Origin: Hypholoma sublateritium FD-334 SS-4 | Lineage: Eukaryota; Basidiomycota; Agaricomycetes; Agaricales; Strophariaceae | DNA length: 64,000 nucleotides | Direction of reading: 5' to 3' | NCBI GenBank assembly: GCA_000827495.1 | Contig: KN817560.1 | Span: forward strand, 62,001 to 126,000 | Shown here: in pieces, positions 14,201 to 24,706 of the stretch | How the letters are laid out: every line of letters begins with the position of its first letter | How positions within the stretch are numbered: the first letter of the stretch is position 1 | Translations under genes and position numbers: made by a program | The notes under the pieces: generated by a model | What the model saw: the letters and a program-made list of their open reading frames with translations, nothing else | Databases searched by the model: none | Told to the model about the DNA's origin: nothing

Positions 14201-17200
14201 ACGTTCGATAAGTATCAAGTGTTGGTCAACAAGCGACTGAGGCCCTTTATTTCTACCCAGTCAGCTCGGTCTGTTGATGAGATTGCGGTCGAAATCATCA
14301 CGACTGCGAAATCACTTGCGTCCCTGACATTGCCTTCGGACGAGTCTCATGATCGCCGAGAAAGGCACCGTAAAGCACTACTGGTACGCAAAAGAAAGGC
14401 CTGGGCGGACATGCTCAAGGAGTTAAAACGCGGAGGTTTGGCGAGCAATCTTAAGTCTGAGGTTCTTCGCCAAAATGCAGATCAGCAATGGATACGAGAA
14501 CAGCCCATATTGCCCACGGATCAACCGACGAATATTGAGCTTCAACGAGGAGATTCATACTTTGTCAAGCTTTGTGGCTGCCTGCCCTCCCTGCGTTTGT
14601 TGCTTTCCACCCATCATGCTGATCTCACTACGCGAGAGTTGCAGCGTGGATACATGTTCCTTGAGTCAGGATTTGCCATGGGAATCGACCTGCGAGCTCG
14701 GTAAGCATCATGGAGTACATGTGAAGCTTTCATCACTGACATTCAAATTTTAAGGTTATTCACGGCGTTAACCGATTACATGGATGTCCGAAATATTTTT
14801 GAACGCTTAACTGTGTTAAGTAGTTCAGAGACCATCATCCCATCCGGTTCCAACGTGCTTGCGTATGTTGGTTCCATAAAAAGCCTCCTTTGCAGAGTCT
14901 CGCATGCTCTTTCAGAATTGCAGGATAATGCAAACATATTCAATCGACTCCATCAAACGCCACCCATTGTCGCTGCATTCTTCGATGAACTATCTGCTTT
15001 GCTCCATTTTAACCAAACTCTGCTTGCTCAAATCGACCCATTATCGCTTAATCTCGGTGGTGTAGCGCTTCCTTATCTCACACAAGGTATGTTGACGTTG
15101 TATACCGCTTGCCTCTCGACTCTGACTTCTTTTTCTTCAATAGCAGAAAGCCGTCTGCTTGGTGAGGCGGGAAATCACATTTCCCAGATATCTGCGAAAA
15201 TATCGGAGTGGCAACAGACCCAGCCACTTCTTAGTTACCTCTTCTTCCCGCTTCAAACGTGGCTCGGAAAGCAACAACTTGTTCTGTTGCAACGGCCTGA
15301 AGAGCTTACCATTTCCAACGGGTCCGAGCTTGATCTCTTGCTCAACTCTTTCCTTGTTAGCGTTCAATCTCTCGTTCCGAAATGTCCAGATTCTATAGAA
15401 GCAGAGGGCGATAAAGATGAAGACCCAGAACGATACATCGCAAAAGGATATCAGGCCGCTCGCGAGTTTACTCATCATTTGAACCTTCACCGCATCAAAG
15501 CACAGCTCCACGAGACGCTATTGCGTATTTCTTCGCATACTGATTTTCGCAAAATATTCCAGAAAATCATTCCATTCCTCAGTTTGTTCCTTGACCTTGC
15601 TAAGGACCAGCTTACAATGCATAATAACTGGATGAAAGCCATCTTCAAACTGGATTTTGTCCTTTGCTCGCTTCTGCATACACTCTCCCAGCAAGGATTT
15701 TGCCAGCCACAAGAAAGCGGGGATGATAATGAGAATGGAAAGGAATCCGACGAGACAGGCGGGGTTGGAATCGGAGAAGGGTCAGGAAAAGAGAATATCA
15801 GTAAGGATATTGAAGACGAGAGCCAGGTAGAAGGGCTCAAGGGCGACGACGCGGAGAACAAAGACGAGGGAAAGCACGAAGATGGAGACGCAATTGAGAT
15901 GAATGACGATTTCGGAGGAGCATTGGAAGACGTAGAAGAACCTGTGTCCGACGACGAAGAAACCAAGTCAGAAGACGGGAGTGAGCCTGAATTCGACGAG
16001 GCCCTCGGAGAACTTGATGATATGGACCCGTCCGCCGTTGATGAAAAAATGTGGGGCGACGAGAAGGGTCCCGAAGATCAAGACCGCCCTGAAGAAAAAG
16101 CCGATCAGGATCGGTCCAAAGAGCAGGACGGACCTGCTGAGGTCACGGCAAAGGAAAGTAACGAACAGAAATCATCGAAGGACCAGGCAAAAGGTGAAAA
16201 GAAGTCGACAGATGAACCCGATACCAACTTTGAAGACCAAGAAGAAAGCAGAGCAGAGGATGAGGACGACAATCAATCAAACGACCCCGACGCTGATGGT
16301 AAGAAAATGGACGAGTATGTTGATGACGCAAATACTTTGGATCTTCCGGATGAGATCGATTTGGAAGGAGACGCCGATGTGGATGATGGGGAGGAGAAAG
16401 GACAACAGGATATGGATGAATTTGGTGATGACATGGAGGTGGATGATGACGAAGGGACATTGGACGACGCGGGGCAGGAATCAGTGGACAATCTCAATGA
16501 CAGAGATGTAACCCAGGACGCCCCAGCCACGGACATTCCAGACGAAACCCCTGCAACAGACGAGAACGACCAAAACGTCGCGGACTCAGGCGAAGGAAAT
16601 AGCGAGGAAGACGAAAAGAAAGAAGATGACGCCGAAGTAACTCCCGAAGAAATAGTGGCTCGCCCTGACCTGTCAAAAGGCGGAATCACAGATACCAATG
16701 AAGTTGCCAAGCCTGAAGCCGGTGAAAGTTCTTCCACCGGAGAAGCTGGTACATCGCCAGGCGGAGCTGGAGAAGCATCTGCTACGGAAGAAAAAGTGCC
16801 AGACGAGGAGGGGTAAGCATATACTTGTACCATAACCTGTTGCACACCTAACCATATATCCAGATCAGTAGAAATCAAGCAATCTCTCGAGCCAGAACCT
16901 GCGGACTCGGACGGGAAAGGTTCCGCCGCTTCTGGAGTTCAGCAGGGACAAGCGCCTTCCCAGAACGAGATGCAGCCAGTCACAAACCCCCTTCGTAGCC
17001 TTGGTGATGCACTTAAAGAAATCCGGCAGCGCTTCGACGAGATATTGAATCCTAGTGATGATAATCCTACAGAAAACCCCCAAGAACCTCCGCGTGAATC
17101 AAAGACTCAGTCTCAGGTCGAATATCTGCGCCCAGATGATGTCGATACTGACATGCAAGTCATGGGGCCCGCTGGGGATGAGCAAGTCGCAAAACTCAAC

Positions 17201-18418
17201 CAACTCACCATCATCGCCGACGAAACGCCTGTTGACGAATCCCACATGCCCATGGATGTAGACATTCCACTCGACGTAGAAGACCCCCAAGATGCCCCTC
17301 GCCAGCCTGAAGGCCAGCAAAACGAAGCACCGGGAAGTGAGCGACGGGAGGATATCGAGGGGGCTATCTTGCAAACCGGTTCGCACCCTACAGGCGATGC
17401 TGAAACAGCTTTCGAGTCAGAACTCCCCAAAGTAGACGAGATCATGGAGCAAGAGGACCATTCCGTCGAATTGCAGCTCAAAGAGTGGCGAGCCGCTGAC
17501 TATCCGGAAGAGGGAGCCGAACGCATGTGGCGCATCTACGAAACACTCACCCATGACCTAGCTTACACTCTCTGTGAACAACTCCGCCTCATCCTGGAGC
17601 CCACCATGGCCACGCGTCTCAAGGGTGACTACCGCACTGGCAAGCGGCTCAACATGAAAAAGGTCATTTCGTATATCGCCAGCGACTACACCAAAGACAA
17701 AATCTGGTTACGGAGAACTAAGCCCAGTCAACGCGAATACCAAGTCCTCATCTCTATTGACGATTCTCGCTCCATGGCCGAGTCCCATTCCATTCATCTA
17801 GCCTACCAAACGCTTGCTTTGATCTCCAAAGCTCTAAGTCGTCTTGAATCAGGAGATGTTGCTATCGCCAAGTTCGGTGAGACAGTCGACTTGCTCCATG
17901 GTTTCAACAGTGGTCCTTTCAGCGATCAAGCGGGTACCAAGGTCATCAATGCATTCAGGTTTTCTCAAAAAGCTACCAATGTCTTATCTTTACTGGAGAC
18001 AAGCCTGAAAGTTCTTGAACGGGCCAGAGAAAGCAAGGCAATGAGCTCCGCGTCGGCCGCAGACTTGTGGCAGCTTCAAATAATCATTTCAGATGGAATG
18101 TGCCAAGATCACGAGAAGCTAAGGACCGTGCTCAGGAGGGCCGAAGAACAACGGGTAATGATTGTCTTCATCATCCTCGACTCGCTCCAAGCAGGATCTT
18201 CCGACATGGACAGTTCCGAAAAAACTAACGCGGGCTCCATCCTTCACATGGACAAAGCCGAATTCAAGACCGTGGACGGGAAAATGGAGCTTCAGCTGCA
18301 GAAATACCTGGATTCATTTCCCTTCGAGTACTATGTCGTATTACGACACGTAGAGGCATTACCCGAGGTTTTGGCTGGAACCTTGAAGCAGTTCTTTGAA
18401 CGGGTTTCAGAGGAGTGA
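2256..18418 (+). CDS. MDN1: Midasin, giant dynein-like AAA+ ATPase of 60S ribosome assembly
   Basis: A complete gene of roughly 17 exons and about 5,000 residues, typical for Rea1/midasin, which strips assembly factors (Rsa4, Ytm1) from pre-60S particles in the nucleolus and nucleoplasm. Six AAA modules follow in order. Walker A sites lie near 3325 (SAPSAGKA, degenerate), 4410 (GETGTGKT), 5835 (GPTSSGKT), 6720 (GETGSGKT), 7998 (GSPGVGKT) and 8922 (GPKNSGKS). A long helical linker region runs from about 9,700 to 15,600. A strongly Asp/Glu-rich stretch is encoded at about 15,710-16,810. The C-terminus has a VWA/MIDAS domain with the metal motif DDSRS (near 17,760). Introns are short; for example, exon joins at about 7,500-7,690 give LAWVVFINSAYKPE then HHAAHMTYLDGLS. 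The start is the first ATG of the open frame at 2256. The Glu of the AAA6 Walker B is Gly (LLLDGANL). Confidence 0.95.
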
Positions 18419-18669
18419 AAGCATGCTGCTGCTAATGTTCCTATATTTCTTATTCTTGCTTATATATATTGTCATGTTTTGTCACTGTCAAACATCTATT
18501 TCTTGTTAACTGATTGCATTCCAAAACCAATATGCTACTGCAGTACAGATTTTCCAATCGAATTTCTGCCATCAGATCCGAACTTCAGTAGAGTCCTTTT
18601 TGGAAAGTTTATGCAGGTCTTGCTCTGTACTTTGTAGTCAGTTTGGAAATCTGTATCTTTTAGCGGAAT
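18419..18669. other. Convergent 3' region between MDN1 and the minus-strand small gene
   Basis: About 250 bases between two stop codons. They are AT-rich and hold only the two 3' UTRs. Confidence 0.5.
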
Positions 18670-19307
18670 TTACGTGCGGATTCCCCATACATGAGTCCGT
18701 AAATCCAAGAATTCTAGAATACGCTTAGTGGCATTGACAAGTCGACTGAAGAAAATCCACGGACCAACGTGAAGTCCGTCATAGAGCTTCTTCACCTCCG
18801 CCCTCACTCTGGATATGTCTTCTTTCGTGGCAGACGAGTCCGACATAGCCTTCAAGTCCTTCTCAACGGCGTCTATGCGTCGGACGTGTGCAGACACCTG
18901 CAGTGATTGTTCAGGCTGTCTGAACGCATTCCAGCGATATGTAAACCAACTTTTTCTGTACTGATTTTCAATTCCTCTACGCTAGCTTGCAGCGCGGCTG
19001 AAGCCTTTTGATATTCTTCTAACAGATGGTATGCTGCGAACGAGGAAGCCAGAGAGAACCCAAACAAAAATCCAACAATTCTGTTGAAGTACTGTCAAGT
19101 AGCAAGCAAATGAATAGGAATCAGAAGGACCACGAACCCTCCGCGGAACCCGCCTATTGGTTTTTTCTGCACAGCAACAGTGCCAAGGTTTGACATGGCT
19201 TCACTGCGAAGGACAGCAGATGTGTTCAGAAAGTGGCATTGGAGCCCGTTACGAGGTATTTGACGAGAGACTCGAGCCATAGCGCCCAAACGCGAAACGG
19301 AAGCCAT
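18670..19307 (-). CDS. Small single-pass membrane coiled-coil protein, probably mitochondrial
   Basis: Three exons on the minus strand give a protein of about 180 residues. The N-terminus (MASVSRLGAMARVSRQIPRN) is rich in Arg and Ser and poor in acidic residues, as in a mitochondrial presequence. One predicted membrane segment follows (IVGFLFGFSLASSFAAY), then a heptad-like helix (YQKASAALQASVEELKISTEK) and a second helical stretch (VRRIDAVEKDLKAM). The C-terminus is basic and aromatic. The joins are GGF|YFNRIVG and STEK|VSAHVRR. An in-frame ATG at 19364 would add 19 residues; I chose 19307 because the presequence-like stretch starts there. The gene is divergent from POP1 across about 300 bases. 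The function is unknown; I do not recognise a named family beyond a fungal conserved type. Confidence 0.6.
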
Positions 19308-19604
19308 GGCGGCAGAAGAGTGACTACTGGGTACTGGGCAGTGGTGGGCACTTGCGAGTTGCAACTTGCGACACTTAATATCAACTTAATATGCGTATTG
19401 CGACTGGCGCCGCGACGCCGATTACAGGTTTCTCACTGACACGTGACCATCATTGCGCACGGCGTCAGCGTTCGAACTTCGAAGTCGAACTTCGACCCCT
19501 CTTGATTCTTGGATCGGCAAGAAATATTGAAGCATTGCTTGTGCTATGTTGCTTTACTTGTTTATCTGACTGCAAGCCTTATATCGCACCTGAATCAAAT
19601 CAAT
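19308..19604. promoter_or_regulatory. Bidirectional promoter between the small membrane protein gene and POP1
   Basis: Roughly 297 bases separate two divergent start codons. The interval contains CACGTG at 19440-19445 and, about 25 bases further on, an array of TTCGAA / TCGAACTTCGA-type palindromic motifs at 19471-19495. That these sites serve both genes is inferred from the layout. Confidence 0.4.
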
Positions 19605-22600
19605 ATGGCTCCGAAACGCCCCATAGCAGCAGACGAAATCAGTGGAAGGGAAAAGAAGAAGTTGAAAGTATCATTTGCGCGCACAATTGCTGTTCAGCCT
19701 ATTTTTGAAACGGGTCCATCCAAAGCAAATGCTGTCAATAAACCTAAAAGCAATAGTAAGATGTCATATCAAAAGCAATTTTTCAGTCTAATCAGCCAAA
19801 TAGGTTTACAAGGTCTACCGTCCACAATTGATGTCGAGAAATTCGTCGAGGTTCGGATCGAATGGCTAAATCCTGGATATATATTCTAACAAGTAGTTTT
19901 GAATAGGTTCGATCTTTTGAAATTGACGCTATGCACGATGCCATGAAAACGGCGAGGTGGGAGTCTCAACGCGTTCTCGACAAACGTCTCATCATTGATC
20001 GACAAACGTATCAGTGCAAGCTCAACTCACAGAGTGTGGCAGACTTTACCTCGGCATCTTCGTCGAAGGGCCGCCAGTCACGACGTCCGACGCGTTCCTC
20101 TCAAACTTCGTGAACGCGCCGCAGCGGAGGTGCGTATTACGTGTCTGTCTTGTAAAATTTACATTTCATGTGCATATAGATGGACCCTGCTCGAAATAAA
20201 CCTCCCAAGAAGACAAAACCCAAACACGGGAGAGCCAAGCAAGTGTCAAGAACAGATTCTTTTCTCAAACGGCAGGGTAAGAAAATGTTTGGCTTGTACG
20301 CAATCTAGGTACTGAAATACGCCGCAGTCAATAAAGCATGGCTCGAAACACACATATGGCACGCAAAGCGAATGCATATGAAGGATATGTGGGGGTATCG
20401 TCTTGTGAGTTAGTTTATCGCTTGTTCCAATATCGCAATCTAGCTAAACAGCACAGTCCGTGTCACCTACAGAAAAATCATACCGACCTTCGCATCGTGC
20501 ATCCCTTCATGATGCGATCCTTCATGACGCGTCTTACTATTCTTTTTTTGAGATCAGCGGATCAGAAAAGATACTGGTTCCCGTCTTGGAATCTATTTGC
20601 GACCCTCAGGGACCGGGGCCCGGGTCCAAAAGGTACGCGCATTCAACATAGTGTATTCAACTTTAACCGTAAAACGCAGGTACTTGGGTGGCACCCGGGC
20701 GCTGGAAACGCACATGTATAAAAGAAATATGTATCCCTATGACCTGATAACCCCCTTGACCGTTATATGGCGTCCTCAATCTATTTCATCTCTGCCTCCC
20801 AACGACCGGAAAGGAAAGGGTAAAGAGACCATGGATTTTGCTCCGACTCTGTCAAACTCCTCTAGCATCCGCACTGTTTGGTTAAAATTCCACCCATCTG
20901 CCGAACCAGCAGTGTTGGATGCCTTGAAAGAAGCGGCTTCTTGGACGTTAGCGCAACACAGAAAAATACTAGAGAATTCATCGGATGTCTCCTTCGAAAT
21001 TGTTAATCTTCAAGCTCAATTCAATGTATTTGAAATAATGGGACCAAAATCGAGTCAGGTATTGCGCGGATCGCTCTCACCCGTAAATTCAGACATCCGA
21101 GAAGATTTTTCGCAGGTATGGCTCATTCCATTACCCTTCTACAGACAACATAACAAGTTTTGATAGTTTTGGTCCTCCTTGATCAACTTGCAAAGTGCGG
21201 GCTCTATTCCCCGCGGAATGATCATTGGGTTTAAGGTGATCGATCCTCGATTAAAGTACATTCATTGCTCTCGTTTTAATTCATATTTCTCATCGATCGT
21301 TTCAAGCTTTCCTCCTAAAATTGCAAAACCGAGAACAGATAATTCTGGCCGCCTTCATGTGCCACCAATCACGCTTCCGTCTTCTCAATTAGCCGAAAGC
21401 GAAATATGGGACGCGGACATTCGCTCTGGCTTGGCCAAACCCATATTCAAGAAAAAAGATTTGGATGAAAGGAGGTCAAAGGCGAGTTCAATTATCTTGT
21501 CTAGAAGGGTGTTTTTCACAAAAGTTTGCTGTTAGAATGCCGTTCCAGGCACATCATTACATGCAACTCGTCAAGACGATAGGGTCCCGGTGCTACTTAT
21601 CCAGCGGTCATTGGAAAACATAAACTCGACTGACAGCCAGCCTGTGCACGGTTGGAATTTGATTGTTCCAGCCGGATGGGGCATGCCGTTTTTCAGTTCT
21701 CTCACCTTCACAGACACTCGCGTGTCAGGTCAATTCGAGCGACAAACGCAATCCTACGAGTCTGGAGTCGCCTATTTCCCTCGGGATTACCCATCGACTA
21801 AACCATACGAGTTATATGCCTCCGAGCGGGCTATCGAGGAGAAAACTACCTGGGACAGAAAGCCCCCTGCAAAGCGGGTGAATTATGGAAAACTTGGAAC
21901 ACGAAACCCTTGGAAAGTGGATTGGACAACCATTGTAGGAGCCCACACAGCATTCGACAAGACATCCGGCGCCGATTCTGAGCTGTCGACAACTCAACGA
22001 GAACCCTTGGCGGCACCAGAAGCGAACAAGAAAGTTATTCGTCCATGGCTTCTCCGAGGATCTGAAGTACCCAAGATATTGTCAAATATATCTTCGATGT
22101 TGAACCACAGTGCCGCTTTACTCTCAGAGGTCAATCGCCTGCGCCTCAAACGGGGCCTTGCCGTAGTGGCTAGCAACGTGAATACAGACGAACTCTTTCA
22201 GGGCGCTTTGGTCAATGTGAAACTGACAATGTGCTTGAGGGGAGCGCCCCAAGATCTCGCGATGATCTACTCCCTTTCTGATAGCGCATGCCGCCAGTGG
22301 AAAAAACTTATTCATAAAGCACAATCTTCCTCCATTGACGAGGAAATGTTCGGAGAAGAGGAGGTTAGTGATCCCAATATTGTGGTCATGATCTAGTTTT
22401 GAGATTGTCCTAGCTAGCAAATATTGTACCTAGCGAGGCAGCCATTGTTGGCTATGTGACAACAGGACACTACTCTCTATCAAGAGGGCACGGTTTTGCG
22501 ATTGGCGCAATCTCACTGGTGCATCTTCTAGCGCTAGAACAGCAAAGCATACGGTACTGTGATTGCAATCAGTACTGCTGCATCCGTTACTTATATATTT

Positions 22601-22721
22601 CCCCAGATTACATCCAAATCAACAGGCACCGTCGAAAGCGAGGCCAATGTTCGTAGGACTGCGGAATATCGATGGACATCAATGTCGGATGGCTATTCTT
22701 GAAGTATTGGTCGAGTGCTGA
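19605..22721 (+). CDS. POP1: POP1 subunit of RNase P and RNase MRP
   Basis: A multi-exon gene encoding the largest protein subunit of RNase P/MRP, the nuclear ribonucleoproteins that process pre-tRNA 5' ends and pre-rRNA. The N-terminus has the Pop1 signature: [15 protein letters not shown], then [12 protein letters not shown] and [12 protein letters not shown], followed by a basic stretch and [14 protein letters not shown]. The middle has [10 protein letters not shown] and the POPLD-type segment [15 protein letters not shown]. The C-terminus reads [20 protein letters not shown] and ends [19 protein letters not shown]. The start [19 protein letters not shown] is lysine-rich, as expected for a nucleolar protein. 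The stop is TGA at 22719-22721, only 148 bases from the convergent stop of the Borealin-like gene. At least ten introns of about 50 bases can be placed. No broken exon was seen. Confidence 0.93.
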
Positions 22722-22869
22722 GGCCGAGGTCTTAATGTCAATTTCGGTGATCACGAAGCCGTGGAATAATAGTTTTGTCACCGGCCACTATGCTCAATGC
22801 AAAACTTACAGATATAAAATGAATCAAAACGTCCAAGATGTAGGAATACAGAACAAAGATACAGCATGG

Positions 22870-24413
22870 TTACAGAATCCGCCATTTATCAACAGTGGCT
22901 TGTATCAGGCGACCCATCTCGACTTTGGCCTGTTTCTTCGCGCTGTTCGAAATTCCTTCAAGTGCATCAAGAGCCCCTGGCGATGTTTGCAAAGGATCGA
23001 ACTCCAGAAAATTGCCATCTTTTGTCGGAATAGCCACCAAAGCTGAAAATGAGCGGGCATGTTTGTTTGAAGGATGCGGTGTTGCTTCGATATTGACCAA
23101 CGTTGAAGGAAGTCGGAAAGCAGCAAGTCCTGCCTGGGGTTGTGAGACCAAAGGCTGATTCTGCGAATTTTCCCTGGAATGCGAGTTCGATGTTGCTTGA
23201 GATTGGGATGTTGCGGTGTAAAAACTGGCCTGCGACTCCGCCCGAGATTGTAACCCATTCTGAGAGAAAGCTGTGGATGGATCTCGTCGGATGATAATAC
23301 TGCTCTTTGTTCGCTTTAATATTTTGGTGTCGTGTTGGCTGTCTGTAGCATCGTAAGATCCCTCTTCTGCGTCCATTTGCGCCATTTCGACTCCCTTGAA
23401 CCATCCCAATCCAAACTCATAGGGATTGGCCAGAGGCGACCCATTGACGCTTAGCATGTTCTCATCCTTTCTTGGCAATCGCATGGTTGCTGTTGAATTG
23501 CCTCGATTGTGTTGAGGGAATTTAGGGGTTTTCGGTGGTAGGGTTGGATTGAAGCTTGAGCTAGATGGGACACGACTTGTTTGCGGCTTGTTGTCTACGT
23601 TTAAATTGGAAGGTTGCCGTTTGAGAGGCGAAGCGGGACGAGTAGGTGGCCGAGAATTAAAAGCAGCAGTGTTGTTGTTAAACGGCGGTCTAGATTGCTG
23701 AAGGCTAGGAGAGGGGGGGACACGGCCCATCGTGCGCGACTGACAATAAAAAAGCATCAGCAGAGACAATGTAAGACGGGCTGTTTGATGCGTACAGTTC
23801 CCGGGGTTTTGTTGACTGTAGCCAGTAATCGGGAGCGTTGCGTTGTTCCAGGACCCGTAGAAGATCCGGCAACTTTCTTGGGAGAAAAAGAGCTCGTTCG
23901 AGCTAGCATAGGCCGTTCCTCAGTAGAAACAATTCGCAGAAGTAAATTAGACGCACCGTTCTTCAATATTCGGTGAGAATCTGGTTCTGTTATATGGCCC
24001 AGCGCTGAGGCTTCGGCCTCTAAATCTTGACTTGCAGCCCACTTCCTTTTCCTAATACTCTTATCGATATCTCCTAATGTTGCATCAGCGCCTGCAGCCG
24101 CTAATCTCTCCTTCTGGAACCCCCTCAAGGCGGATTGGATATTTCCATCGTACTTGTCGCCAAATTCGCGCATCGTCATAGTTCTAACTTGCTTGGGTAT
24201 CCTTGAGACCTGGCCTTCTTGATGTATAGTAAAGTTTTCCAAACGGTCTGTTAGCCATGCTTCAAATTGCCGAGTTCGGTGAGCGACTGCGAAAAGTTTA
24301 TTGACTCCCGTCCATCATTTACAAAGACGAGGCGCACCTTCAATGTCTAAGTTAGCTATGAGCTGCCGCTTCTCTTCGTCACTATAGCGTCTGGTAGCCT
24401 TCGGATACTCCAT
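22870..24413 (-). CDS. Borealin/Nbl1-type chromosomal passenger complex protein
   Basis: Three exons on the minus strand. Exon 1 starts MEYPKATRRYSDEEKRQLIA and joins across a short intron to AHRTRQFEAWLTDRLENF. The next stretch, TIHQEGQVSRIPKQVRTMTM then REFGDKYDG, matches the conserved Borealin N-terminal region (a helix followed by the R-I-P-x-x-V-R motif), the part that bundles with INCENP and Survivin in the chromosomal passenger complex at centromeres. A Ser/Pro/Asn-rich, basic linker follows (about 23,200-23,770). The C-terminal helix is DALEGISNSAKKQAKVEMGR and the protein ends VDKWRIL. At roughly 470 residues it is much longer than yeast Nbl1 and closer to animal Borealin in layout. 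It shares a promoter with RICTOR. The join near 23,760 (KQP|SRTMGR) implies an intron of about 38 bases. Confidence 0.75.
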
Positions 24414-24706
24414 CTCGGTAGATTGATGCTGGCGGATAATAGCGACAGAGTAAACAAACGGCTGCAGCCTGCGCCACCCTAGTCAAGTTGTCAACGCCAG
24501 ACGCGCGGAAATCTGGCAATCACGTGGGCATAATGCACTTCCTCACGTGGTACGTGTTGCCGCAGGATACAGCAGGAATCAGGATCAATCATCTGCCACA
24601 GCTTTTCCTTTCTTCCGAGCAGTTTCGTCAACTGGACTGTCAAATCAACCTGAGCGCACTATAGCCAGCCATAGCCTCTGGCAGAGGCGTATACCAAGCG
24701 ACGGGA
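24414..24706. promoter_or_regulatory. Bidirectional promoter between Borealin-like gene and RICTOR, with two CACGTG sites
   Basis: The 293 bases between divergent start codons hold two perfect CACGTG palindromes, at 24521-24526 and 24544-24549, 23 bases apart centre to centre (about two helical turns). Co-regulation of a mitotic passenger protein with a TORC2 subunit is inferred from this arrangement only. Confidence 0.45.

Noticed and set aside
16273..16878. A 201-codon minus-strand frame rich in Ser, plus a 176-codon plus-strand frame at 15981-16511
   Set aside because: Both are shadows of the Asp/Glu-rich midasin coding sequence: GAx codons read as Ser/Phe on the other strand or Met/Thr/Arg in the shifted frame. 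No start context or splice logic.
19471..19495. The TTCGAA array as a heat-shock element
   Set aside because: The GAA/TTC units are not spaced by two bases as nGAAnnTTCn requires.
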